This document shows, piece by piece, positions 23,041-34,497 of a stretch of 64,000 nt of DNA. The notes under the pieces are model-generated. The model was not told the DNA's origin. It ran no database searches and saw only the letters and a list, made by a program, of their open reading frames with translations. Position 1 is the stretch's first letter, and every line of letters begins with the position of its first letter. Source of the DNA: Rhipidocladum racemiflorum. Its lineage: Eukaryota; Streptophyta; Magnoliopsida; Poales; Poaceae. The DNA is taken from contig CM070581.1 in assembly GCA_036346355.1 (NCBI GenBank), forward strand, positions 7,564,001-7,628,000, given 5' to 3'. Made by a program: the position numbers and the translations under genes.

Positions 23041-23652
23041 TGTTTGCACCAAAATTCGGTATGTATTGGAATCGGTCTAAAAGTAGAAGAAGTATCGTAC
23101 AGAAAGGAATCGGTAATCGGCTCGGAAAAGGAATCCGTTTCTAAAAAAGGAAAGGAAATCGGATAAAAGGCCGATACGGATAAATACATTGTATCCATGT
23201 ACAACTCGGATCGGTCAGGCGTGTTATAAAAGGAGGAAGGCGCCAAGCGAAGAAAGAATCAATCCAACAACACACACATCTACTTTTACAAGTTTTCCTT
23301 TTACATTGTTTTAGCCTCATAGATCTCTCTGCAAGTCGACGGAATCAACATAGTTGCGCATCGCCGATTGTTGATTTTAGCCGATTTCACCAGTTTGATT
23401 TAGCTTCGTTTTGTTGCGCATCGCCTTCGAAGCCGATTTTACCTTGTATCGGATCAATCGTAACCGATTAATCTAGTTATCTCCTAATCGGTTCTTGCCG
23501 ACTAGCAAGCCGATAGATCCTTGTTTATCGGCTTGATCAAATTACAAATTTTACCTTGTCGATTTCAGGTCAAATCGACCGCACGCTCTGCAAACCGGTG
23601 TTTGTCTTGTGTGTTCGAGGCCTAAAACCCCTTCACGTTTTTGGCGCGAACA
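23041..23652 (+). repeat. 5' LTR of the gypsy element
   Basis: 612 bp, starting TGTT and ending AACA. A TATA element (TATAAAA, 23225-23231) would start transcription near 23255. Its first about 350 bp match the 3' LTR with one substitution. The remainder differs by about ten small indels, mostly bases missing here. Confidence 0.95.
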
Positions 23653-23942
23653 TATTTTAACTGCGCCCGGTGGGACCCAAAAGAATGTCGTCAACCAACA
23701 AGCCCGCGATCCGCCGATATCAACACCGATGCCATAATCGCGCCCCGGATGGCCGATTTAACCCCGAGCAACGGAAAGAACTCAAAGATCGAAAGGCGAC
23801 TGGAGGAAATGATGCTACGATGCTTCCAGGAAACACGCCGTGGCGTTACTCAAAAGATTGCACTCCCAAGCATCAATCCTATCGGAGATTCAACATCTGA
23901 ATCGGTAAGCCGATACGCACCGCTCAAGCTGATTTATCAAGT

Positions 23943-25660
23943 ATGATCGAGCAATCTGTCCATCACGCATTGATTAACCAATCATCGGCTCTAGTATCTA
24001 CTTTAAAGCCGATGATAGAAAATAGTGTGAAAACAATTGCTCAAGAATTAGCTGCGTCTGGAAGCCTGCTAGATCCACCACAAACCATCCCTACGTACCC
24101 AGTATATTCCATAGCACCCAACACCAACACAGTAAACGTGTCGGCTCAAGCACCTATCATGATGCCGGCTCAACCTACTGTTTTGAAACCAAGCATACAG
24201 AGAGATGGGTTCACACACTACCATGGGCACACGGATGGAGCCAAGATAGGCGCATCAAATCAATCAAGTGCGCCCTCCAATAACATCGGGTTGTCGGCTT
24301 ATCAGCCGATCGAAATGGGACAGGTTCCACAGTCACGAGGAGCCACAACCTTGAAACAAGCACCATATAGGGTGGTGCCATACGTCGAACCTTTCGCACC
24401 CATACCCGATGCATTAGGTTTTAATCACAATTATGACGCAGCACCAAGACCTCCTGAGGTACGAATTGGACAAAGACCCGAGTTTGCACTCGGGGGGCAG
24501 GGCGCAAACAATGAGAATTGGCCGTGTCTGGCTGCACCACAAGCCGACAATGTTAATTGGGCAGAACAAATTGCCAATGTCTTGAGAGAACAGTTCGGTT
24601 TACAACCCAGAGGGAGAGTGATCGGCTACAGGAAGCCGTACCCCGATTACATAGACCGAATGCCGTACCCCCACAACTTTAGGATACCAGACTTTGCTAA
24701 ATTCTCGAGGATGATTCTATTACCACAATTGAGCATATCGGACGGTTCATGGCTCAATGTGGGGGCGGCGCGATCCGATGGGTTAAAAATTAGGTTGTTT
24801 CCTTTATCATTATCCGCCTTTGCATTCACTTGGTTCACAAATCTACCACCTAATTCAGTTCATATATGGAGCGATTTAGAAAGCCGATTCCATGAGTACT
24901 TCTTTTCTGAACTATGGAGCTTAGGATTTACGATCTTAGTTCAGTCCGCGGAAATCTGGCGAATCGGTCTCTGATTATATCAAGAGATTTGGAGCGTCAC
25001 GGAATAGGTGCTCTGATGTAACATTACCCGACGATCAATTGGCCGACCTAAGCGTTCCAAGGGTTAATCCCTCCATTAAAAGAAAAGTTGTCGTGCCAGG
25101 AGTTCCCGAGCTTAGGCCACCTACTCCATCGCGTGTCGGCACATGAAAGCCGATATCACGAGAGCAAAGGGTTTAAAGATAGGTTTAGGACAAGCGGCAA
25201 TGAAAAGGCCAAAGTAAACATGGTAGATTACGATTCGGGCGACACCTCTGACGACGAAGCAGAAGTGAACATAGCCGAGTGGGCCAAAGGTTCCAAAAAA
25301 CCACTCGTATGCTCTCTGCTTAGGCCGACAAAGAATAAAGCGGAAGTCAAGTACTCGTATGATGTGTCAAAGTGTGACAAAATATTTGATTTATTACTAC
25401 AAGAAAAACTCATAAGGTTACCAGAAGGGCACATCATACCATCGGCCGAAGAAATTAAAAAGCGAAGGTATTGCAAATGGCATCATTCGTTCTCTCATAA
25501 CACTAACGATTGCAATATTTTTCGACAACAGATCCAATCGGCCATCACCGATGGCAGGTTAAAGTTTGCAGAAGAATCGGCTATGCAGATAGATATGGGC
25601 CATTTTCATGTCTACATGGTTCAATGTTCACGAAAGAAAAGAGGCTGCGGAAGAGGATAA
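23943..25660 (+). pseudogene. gypsy gag, frame-broken
   Basis: The first frame (23943-24974) holds a helical N-terminal stretch, a Pro/Gln/Ala-rich linker and a Retrotrans_gag core at about residues 230-335 (PYPHNFRIPDFAKFS, then FPLSLSAFAFTWF). After a break it resumes at 25088-25660, with an acidic segment and a Cys/His cluster (YCKWHHSFSHNTNDC), the zinc-binding motif of Tat-lineage gag. The product packages element RNA into virus-like particles. At least one frameshift lies near 24975-25087. Confidence 0.8.
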
Positions 25661-26167
25661 GCCAACTAAGGGAATTGTATCACGAGGCGAGGCAGTGCAG
25701 ATCCTTTATCGGCTCTATACAAATAGAAGCCGATAAAAATGGACAAAACTCAAGAACGGTGAAACCAAGAGGGGACTTAGAGGTCGGTAAATGGTATCGA
25801 GCTGAGAGGGCTCCAAGAAGAGCCGATTTCAAACCAAAGCCGACCTTCTCACAACTCCTGAGGAAATATGAAAGGATAAGTCGAAGGTATAACCCTCAAC
25901 AACACCGGTGTTTTCATCGATCGAGGGCAAAGGAGGGAATGAGCGTCGGCGGCCGATATGCCACATCGGCCGATTACTGAAGAAGAGAAACATCGACAAT
26001 GTCCTTTTTGGCGCTTTCTTTGGAGAGAGGATGACCTTACCAACAGCTTGTATCTTGTCCTATGCAACACTCATCTACATGTCGGCCAAACCAATCAGAA
26101 AAGACAAGGTTGTCCAGGCAAATACACGATCGTCGAGTAAGGAAGCGGAAGGCCGATCTATGAAAGG

Positions 26168-26848
26168 TTGTCAACATCAGAACAAGGCGAATCCTCCCAA
26201 AATCAGGAATTATCGGCTAACGCAAGAAGGATGGAATCTGACAGCGAAATGGGCAATTTAGCTGGAAAGATAAGAAAGCCGATAGAACCCAAACCTAGAT
26301 GGTGCCCTTCGGGTCTCAGCAAGTCGCAACGCAGGAGGCTTCAGCGATTAAAAACACAAGAAGAAAGGGAAGCCGAAAAAGAGAGTGAGAGGGATCGGAC
26401 GTTTAATAAGTTAAGACCGGTACCGATTTTGAAAAAAGAGTGGAGAAAGAAGGAACAGATCGATAGTGATTCAGATCAATCGGTTCAATCCAGTTCTCCG
26501 ATGATCCGAGATGATACGCCACCAATGGATATAAACATGGTATTCACTTTACCTGCCGAGTTCAGAACCGAAGAATCGGCTGAAGAAGTGTTCGCCCAAT
26601 TGTGCCTCGGAGCACCAGACGCTGTGTTTGAAAAACCACAAGACATGCATCGGCATTTGAAACCATTATATCTAAAAGGATACATTAATGGCCGACCAAT
26701 ATCCCGCATGTTGGTCGATGGCGGGGCGACGGTCAATCTGATGCCGTTAAGTACTTTCAGAAAATTGGGAAAAGCCGATGAAGACTTAATCAAGACCAAC
26801 ATGGTGCTAAATGACTTCACCGAGACCCAACCGAGGCTAAAGGCGTAA
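26168..26848 (+). pseudogene. gypsy aspartic protease region
   Basis: A 226-codon frame ends with a retropepsin-like segment. LKGYINGRPISRMLVDGGAT carries the D-G-G variant of the D[ST]G active-site motif, and NLMPLSTFRKLGK follows. It would cleave the polyprotein. The frame stops before the second half of the protease, which continues in another frame to about 27000. The N-terminal part is charged linker. Confidence 0.75.
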
Positions 26849-27369
26849 TGGTGTCGAAGCGGCGATCGGTAATAAAACTTTGCCGATTGCGTTTTTGTGA
26901 TTGAAGCTAAAGGCAATTACGTACTCCTTGGCGGGATTGGATCCATGCTAAGCGTTGTATACCATCAACTATGCACCGTAAACCGCATAGGTGGGAACGA
27001 TGATACTGATGAAAGTCGTACCCGGTAGCACATCGGCTCATATCGCCATGGCTAGCCACGACACCAATTGGCCACCACGAAGAGGCTGAATGCATATCGT
27101 GAAAAGCCTTGGACAATTGCGATTTTATCTGTATTGAGAAATCGGGATTCAGGCCGATCAGCGTTAAACCCAATACGTTTGATCGGACGACGGCAGTGAT
27201 AAGAAGATGGAGCGCGAGACACTAGCAAAGCTGCGGAAAAGGCAAGGAGCTATCGGCGGGAAGAATCTGAAGAAGGCTGTTGAGGATTTTGAAGAAGAAA
27301 GAAAGGGGTTAGGATTCACTTCGATTTCCTTGAAGAAATCGATATTGGGGAAGGGGATAGCAAAAGACC

Positions 27370-29197
27370 AACGTTTGTAAGTGCTAAATTAGAACCCAAT
27401 TATAAAACAAAGTTGGTCGAAATACTCAAGGAATATAAGGATTGCTTTGCGTGGGAGTATTATGAAATGCCAGGTTTAAGCCGACTGACTAGTTGAACAT
27501 CGGCTACCTATAAAACCTGGATATCGGCCGTTCAAAGCAGTACCTAGGCGGTTTAACCCTACGTTGTATGACGCTATAAAGGAAGAAGTAGGGCGATTGC
27601 TAGAGGCGAAATTTATCCGGCCTTGCCGATCTGTTGAGTGGGTCTCAAACATCGTCCTGTGAAGAAGAAAAAGCGGCAAACTTAGGGTATGTGTCGATTT
27701 TAGAGATTTGAACAAAGCTACGCCAAAGGCGAGTACCGATGCCCATAGCCGATATGCTTATCGATGCTGCATCTGGGAATAAAATCATAAGCTTTTTGGG
27801 CCAGGCTTGCCGGATACAATCAGATATTCATGGCGGCCGATATACCCAAAGCGGCTTTCGGATGTCAGGGCTTTAGGGCTATATGAATGGAAAGTTATGA
27901 CCTTCGGTTTAAAAAATGCGGTGCTACTTATCAACGCGCTATGAACCATATTTTCCATGATTTGATCGGCAATCTTGTGGAAATATACATTGACGACGTA
28001 GTGGTAAAATCCAAAGAAGGCGGCAACATTTAGCCGTCTGAGAAAAATGTTCGAAAGCACAAGGTTACATGGGTTAAAAATGAACCCTCTCAAATGTGCT
28101 TTGAATTATCTACGGACAATTTCTTGGGTTTACGATTGCATGAAGGAGGGATTGAAGTAAACCCAACCAAAGTGAAAGCCATAGCCGATACTAAACCACC
28201 GACAAGTAAAAGGAGTTGCAGGTGTTGATTGGGAAAATCAATTACTTGCGGCGTTTTATCTCAAACTTGTCGGGGCGTATTCGGGCCTTCACACCGCTGA
28301 AAATTAAAGATAACCAAGAGTTTAAGTGGGAAGCCGATCGACAAAAGGCCTTCGGCGACATAAAGGTTATCGATGAGTCCACCAAGATTGACCGCACCAA
28401 ACACGGTATACCTTTTAGACTATATATATCGGTGAAGGTGATTCGATTGGAGCGCTTTTAACACAAGAAGCCGATAGGAAGGAGCGAGCAATATACTACT
28501 TAAGCCGACGTCTTCTAGATGCGAGAAACCAGGTATCCCTTAGTAGAAAAATTATGCTTGTCATTGTACTTTGCTTGCACCAAGTTAAGACATTATATCT
28601 TTGGCGTCCAAATGTGTTATAATATGCAAAACCGATGTAGTTAAATACATATTATCGGCGCCCATCCTGCGTGGTCGGCAGTAAATGGGCATACGCCCTA
28701 ACGAGTTTGAGTTATCCTATGAATCGGCTAAATCTGTGAAAGGACAAGCTGTGGCCGATTTTATCACGAGGAGTGAAACATTAGCGGAACAACTAGTGTA
28801 ACTCCTTGGCAACCGTATTTTGATGGAGTCTGTTTGCCAAGAAGGCGAAGGCATCGGTGTGATATTAGTTTCACCTAGAAAGCAGGAGTATGACTTCATG
28901 TATCGGCTAAATAGCCGATGTTCAAATAATCAAGCGAGAATCTGAAGCATTACTAAGGGTCTACAACTGTTAGATAGCATCGGAGTGAGAGGCGTCGAAG
29001 CTTTTGGAGATTCGATGTTAATTGTACAAACAAGTCGAGGAGAATACCGATGCAATGATGATGCACTAACCCGATGCTTGCATCAATGCCTCCAGATCAT
29101 CGAGATGTTCACTACATTTTCCATAGAACATATCCCCGGAGAAGCTAATGATAAAGCAAACCGATTGGCACAATGTGCATCGAGGATACAAGATTGA
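27370..29197 (+). pseudogene. gypsy reverse transcriptase and two RNase H domains, heavily frameshifted
   Basis: Split over short frames. 27500-27780 encodes the RT start (PIKPGYRPFKAVPRRF, EAKFIRP, VCVDFRDLNKATPK). 27810-28010 holds the core with the catalytic motif YIDDVVVKS at about 27987-28013. 28216-28620 holds the RT connection and first RNase H (IYYLSRRLLDARN). 28750-29197 holds a second RNase H-like domain (YFDG, VEAFGDSMLIVQ, HIPGEANDKANRLAQ). A duplicated RNase H is characteristic of Tat elements. Several breaks look like loss of one base in a run, for example a G at about 27930. It would copy RNA to DNA and remove the RNA strand. Confidence 0.85.
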
Positions 29198-29237
29198 AGC
29201 CGGCGAGGACCAATCGAGCTAAACGTTTGGCGGTTCT

Positions 29238-30512
29238 ATGTGTTCACCACTGTCATTTGGAGAAACGAGAGATAAGGGATTATTTGTCGAGATCCAACCA
29301 AGCCGACCGAGCAAAAGGTCAGCGCAAAGCACTCAAATATGTTCTACTAGAAGATGTATTGTACTTTCGGACTATGGAAGGTCTGTTGTTAAGATGTCAG
29401 GAACCGAAGAAGCCAAAGTGGCGATGGGTGAAGTCCATGAAGGCATTTGTGGATCACATCAATCGGCCCATAAGATGAAATGGATCTTGAGGCGAGCAGG
29501 TATTTTTGGCCGACGATGTTAGAAGATCGCTTCAAATATTATAGAGGATGCCAAAGCGTGTCAAAAGTTTGGTAACATACGATCGGCCGACATCGGCTTT
29601 GTATCCGATCGTCAAACCATGGCCATTTAGAGGATGGGGTATAGACATAATCGGACAAATATTTCCGTCATCTAGCAAAGGACATAAATTCATCCTTGCG
29701 ACCACGGATTATTTCTCAAAATGGGTTGAGGTGTGCCACTCAAGAAGGTTACTAGTAAAGAAGCGATCGACTTTGTAAATGAACACATCGTCCATCGGTT
29801 TGGGATTCCACAAACAATCACTCTTGATCAAGGTCTTGTGTTCATGTCCAACGAAGTTCAAAGGGTTTGCGGAAAGTCTTGGGATAAAATTACTCAACTC
29901 CTCCCCTTACTACGCTCAGGCCAGCGGACGGGCGAATCATCAAACAAAACATTGATAAAGCTGATAAAAAGAAAAATTGAGGAAGAGCCAAGGAGATGGC
30001 ATTCAACGCTATCGGAGGCTTTATGGGCTTATCGGCTATCTCATCACGGATCAACTAAATTGTCACCCTTTCGGTTGGTATCACGGACAAGAAGCCGTTT
30101 GCCCGTTGAAATCAACATCGGCTCAATAAGGCTACACGAGCAAGATAAGGTATCGGTAGATGAATACAAGCAGCGATCTTTGGACAATCTAGATGATTTG
30201 GCTGAACTAAGGCTGATCACGCTAGATCGGCTTAAAAAGAATAAAGAGATGGTTGCCAGGTCGTACAATAAAAAGGTAATTTTAAAATCATTCAATCAAG
30301 CCGATTTAGTATGGAAAACCATATTGCCGATTGGGTCTAAAGATAATCGATTCGGCAAATGGTCTCCAACGTGGGAAGGACCTTATAAGATCAATCGGCC
30401 GGTTGACGGGAATTCATATATATTGGAATCCTTAGAAGGGTTCGTCCTACCTAAAGCGATCAATGGAAAATATCTGAAGGCATATCACCCAAGCATATGG
30501 GTCGGGTCCTAA
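29238..30512 (+). pseudogene. gypsy integrase, frame-broken
   Basis: An HHCC zinc-binding region is spread over 29430-29570 (VHEGICGSHQSAHKMKWILR, then YYRGCQ). A core follows with D in WGIDIIGQIFPSS (about 29640), D in ITLDQGLVFMSNEVQ (about 29825) and E in RTGESSNKTLIKLIKRKI (about 29935). The last frame (29733-30512) runs through the core and the C-terminal domain (ILPIGSKDNRFGKWSPTWEGPY). It would insert the cDNA. At least three frame breaks. The core's second half is the longest intact stretch of pol. Confidence 0.85.
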
Positions 30513-30799
30513 CTACAGAGATGAAGGTATCAGGATCAATGACAAGCACATGCATATAAAATCGGTCATACAGCCGACCGAGTCAGTTTAAAACATCCAC
30601 AGATTAAAAGTTTACAAAATCGGATGCACAGCCGATCAAACAAAAGTTCAAAAGACATCTCAAGTTTAAAGCAATATTACGTAGATTGGCCACAATCGAT
30701 CGATAAATCAAAGACTAGTGTAGTCCCGGACCGCAAATGGGCTCCCAAAGCCGATAATGCCATTGCCGCCTCTACCGATGGTAGCTTGAATCTTGTCTA

Positions 30800-33583
30800 T
30801 TAAATGTTGATCAGCCCACATCGCCTTGAGCCAGGACTATTTTGGCCGATTGGGTTTTGACTTGTGCAAAGACCTCGCCAATCTTCTTCCTCTGGCGGCG
30901 GTGAAGATGTAGATTCTGTAATGCCAATCTGGCATTCTGCAAGTTCTTTTGTGACCAAGGCCAACTGTTCTTCAAGTTTGATCTTGGTCGACTCCAGCTC
31001 TTGAGCCCGGCTCTTGGCCGATTTTAGCACGGCAGTACCCTGGTCGAATGCACTCTTTCGAGACTTGGCGTCCGCTATGAGCTTGTCCAAAATCTCTTGA
31101 TCGGCTTGTTGAGTCTTCCTCTGTTCAACTCTTTGCTTGGCTGACTCCACGTCTAGCCGACGAGCGTCCAAGTGGCAGACCTCAAGCAGTGCATTCATTG
31201 CGGCAGAAGGGAGATCGGCTTGCATGGCTGCCATGGCATCCCTCAGTGGTTGCGTGTTAGCGATGAGCCGCTTACGGTTGCATCACCTGCGTCGAAGACG
31301 ATTAAGTCGCTCCTGCATACCCGGCGCAGCAGTAACAGCAGCCGATGCTGGAGCAGAGGCCGCTATTATACGTTGGATGTCAGCCGGGTAGTCGTCAGTG
31401 GCCACAATCTCCGGGTCGTCAAGCTCGTCCAAGGAAAAGCCTAAAAGGTCGGCTAAGTCCATCGACGGAGCCGGGCCAGGAGTAGGTTTTGGAGGTGACG
31501 AAGCGGATGGCGGAAGCTTGAGGAGCCACTGGCCCGGCAAGACAAGCACGTCGGTTTGAGTCTTCTCTGCATCGGCTTCTAGCAATTGAACGGAGGGGGT
31601 TTCCTGAAAAATATTTTCACAATAAGATCAAGGAAGACAAATTTAAGTCAAGAACAAGGGTCGAAGCTAACCGCAGTAGCCGATCCGGTTGGAGATGCTG
31701 CTGCATCACGGCCTGCAGGCTTTGGGGATCGCTTAATGACAACTCTACGGCTTTTCTTCTCTGAAAAAACGAACATGGGTTTAGCCGACAGCAAGCATGA
31801 AACTTCATTTGGTGGAAAATGGAACTGGACGTACTTCTGGTGCGCTGGACGGCAAGATCAGACAGTGATGGGCTATTGACCCCCAACGTGCCAGAGGATA
31901 AACCGGCAAGAGGGGTCGATGACCTTGGCCGTTTTGAGCGATCGTCGGCCGATGCGGCTTGCGCTGGGGTTGATCTTTTGCTAGTCTGAAAAGGGTAGAA
32001 GATATGGTTAAGCCGATGAAAATCTTATTCTAATAAAATATCAAAATGAAAATACCTCTAAAGACGAGTTAGCATCGCTCGAACTCGAGCTAGACCCAGC
32101 GACGGTCTCCGTCGGCTCTCGAAAGCCAGGAAGAAAAGAGGACAGGACCTCGGGAATAGTACGCCTCCGCAAAAGTGCCTCAGCTATGGAAGCCCACCAT
32201 GTGGTAAATTGGCCCGATCGACGTGTGTTTAACACGAGGAATGGCAAGTCTACCACATGGAGTTCATCGGCTAGCTCAATAATAAGATCCGCTTGATAGA
32301 GTTGGTTACTTTGTTTCGTGGTTTAATCATCCTAAGCAAAGGAAAGCAAGGAATGGTTTGTCCAAAACCCACCGGTGGCGTGCATAAAGCGAAGGATGAT
32401 AGAATTCATAGGTCGGCTGAAATGTTCTGTTTCGAGTACTTAAGCCGACGTGAAGGATGCAAGGAGAAATCAGCAGGGGAAGCAGATCGAGAGTGGATTG
32501 GGGCATTAGGGAGCTGTCAGAGTTTAAACGAAGAAAAGAAGGCCACGGGAGATCGGCTAATTGGTTGTATGAAAAGAAATCTCTACGGTTGAAAGAGGCT
32601 TGGTTAAGATGCAAGAAAAAGGACAAGTATTTGTGGAAGCCGGCAGGAGAGATTTTTTGTTCATCGGATGAACACATGGTAAATTTTTCGCCTGGGGATC
32701 GGCTAGGTTGGAATACGGGGACGGCACCCTCAGGAAAGTCCTCTGTTGGGAAAGCCGATTCTTCCGAAGGGTCCGGGATAATGAGGCGGCCAAAAACGCA
32801 GTAAAGCCAAATCTGGATAAACCAAAGAGGGTCGCCAACATTACCGAGCGACATAGGAACCATTGCCCGATAAAAGCCGACTCACGATGATATGCATCAT
32901 ATGGTATACGGCGCCAAAGAAGGATTTCCTAAAGATAGCCGACGACCCATAACTAGTTGCTCGACATGAATTGATAGACCTGGGTTGGTCCTAGGGAAGC
33001 GCCACGAGGAAGAGGAATCGGTCTAACCATAAGTTGATAAAGGCTACGTGTTCTTCATCCGATACAGGCGGTTACTTTGTTGTTATTTCGGATGTATCTG
33101 GACCAACCTTCTCCCTTTTTCTGGTCAATTTGTACCGAGGTTTCCCACTAAAAGCCGATATTTGTTCTCCATCAGGCCTAAGACAAGCATAATTCAGCCA
33201 TATCTAAAAGGGTTGGGCCGATGGGACCGGTTGGGAAAAAGAAGGCGTTAAAAGAGTCCGACCAAAAATAGCAGTGCGCGACTACTAAAGATTCGTTGGG
33301 CTCGGGCAGCTAAGGGCGAGGGGATACACTCGGCGATGCCCATACCTTCCCACTGCTTTCTTTTGGGCCGATACTCTAATGTACCAGACCTCCAAACCCT
33401 TGAGAGTCTGTCGGCCAAGACCTAAAACTTTTGGACCACTCGATGTTGTAACCAGGAGCCGATAAAGGGAGTCTAGGGATTTCATCTCCAATGACGATGC
33501 TCGGGTTCTATGGTTCCTATAGGACCTAGGAAGTACTGATGATCGCTATCTGGGATCGGAACAAGTACCTGAGATGCGTCCAT
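30800..33583 (-). pseudogene. Antisense plant mobile domain (PMD, aminotransferase-like) gene carried by the gypsy element
   Basis: Read on the minus strand, an ATG at 33583 opens MDASQVLVPIPDSD. Through several frame breaks the sequence continues with LALPRTNPGLSIHVEQL (about 33000), GNVGDPLWFIQIWLYCVFGR (32850-32790) and YARHRWVLDKPFL (about 32350). These match plant mobile domain proteins, the family of Arabidopsis MAIN and MAIL1 that also occurs in plant transposons. Downstream frames to 30800 encode a Ser/Pro/Ala-rich linker and a long coiled coil (QEILDKLIADAKSRK..., AQELESTKIKLEEQLALV). GT/AG introns are likely at about 32030 and 31600, but breaks also occur inside exons. Function is unknown; host relatives act in gene and transposon silencing. 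Confidence 0.75.
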
Positions 33584-33854
33584 TTCAGCCGATGCTATGA
33601 GAAGAAGGGTTGAAGCGGAGGAAAGCCGATTTCAGGATTAACGAGAGCACGCCAGGGTGAAAATGACTGCAGGGGGGAGCCTCATATTTATACCTTGGTG
33701 AGAAGGTGAAAAGGCGGGAACAGTTGCTGCATTGAAAACGCACCGAGAAGATTGCGGCGCCATTAATGGGGGAAGTTACCAAGGTGAATCCTAAACGACA
33801 AGCCGATCACGGAAAAGACGAAGGGATTTTTGAAAGATAACAAGTTACCTTTCA

Positions 33855-33869
33855 AAAATGGGGGGCATA
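33855..33869 (+). other. Polypurine tract before the 3' LTR
   Basis: AAAATGGGGGGCATA lies directly before the 3' LTR, the normal place for plus-strand DNA priming. Confidence 0.8.
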
Positions 33870-34492
33870 TGTTTGCACCAAAATTCGGTATGTATTGGAA
33901 TCGGTCTAAAAGTAGAAGAAGTATCGTACAGAAAGGAATCGGTAATCGGCTCGGAAAAGGAATCCGTTTCTAAAAAAGGAAAGGAAATCGGATAAAAGGC
34001 CGATACGGATAAATACATTGTATCCATGTACAACTCGGATCGGTCAGGCGTGTTATAAAAGGAGGAAGGCGCCAAGCGAAGAAAGAATCAATCCAACAAC
34101 ACACACATCTACTTTTACAAGTTTTTCTTTTACATTGTTTTAGCCTCATAGATCTCTCTGCAAGTCGACGGAATCAACATAGTTGCGCATCGCCGATTGT
34201 TGATTTTAGCCGATTTCACCCAGGTTTGATTTGCTTCGTTTTGTTGCGCATCGCCTTCCCGAAGCCGATTTTACCTTGTATCCGGATCAACTGTAACCAG
34301 TTAATCTAGTTATCTCCTAATCGGTTCTTGCCGACTAGCGAAAAGCCGATAGATCCTTGTTTATCGGCTTCGATCAAATTACAAATTTTACCTTGTCGAT
34401 TTCAGGTCAAATCGACTGGCACGCTCTGCAAACCCGGTGTTTGTCTTGTGTGTTCGAGGCCTAAAACCCCCTTCACGTTTTTGGCGCGAACA
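33870..34492 (+). repeat. 3' LTR of the gypsy element
   Basis: 623 bp with TATAAAA at 34054-34060. Ends are as in the 5' LTR and it is followed by the target duplication ATTGT. Confidence 0.95.
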
Positions 34493-34497
34493 ATTGT

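Larger units (their letters stand above)
23041..34492 (+). mobile_element. Complete Ty3/gypsy LTR retrotransposon, Tat lineage, 11.45 kb
   Basis: Two LTRs (23041-23652 and 33870-34492) begin TGTTTGCACC and end GGCGCGAACA, flanked by the exact 5-bp duplication ATTGT (23036-23040 and 34493-34497). Plus-strand order is gag, protease, reverse transcriptase, RNase H, a second RNase H, then integrase. That is the Ty3/gypsy order, and the doubled RNase H marks the Tat lineage. A polypurine tract (33855-33869) precedes the 3' LTR. An antisense PMD-type gene lies between integrase and the 3' LTR. All frames are broken by small indels, so the copy is non-autonomous as written. The hexamer GCCGAT/ATCGGC is enormously over-represented over the whole length. 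No primer-binding site is obvious after the 5' LTR. Confidence 0.95.

Noticed and set aside
23653..23680. tRNA primer-binding site of the gypsy element
   Set aside because: The sequence after the 5' LTR does not match the initiator-Met or other common plant primer sites that I can recall, so no call is made.
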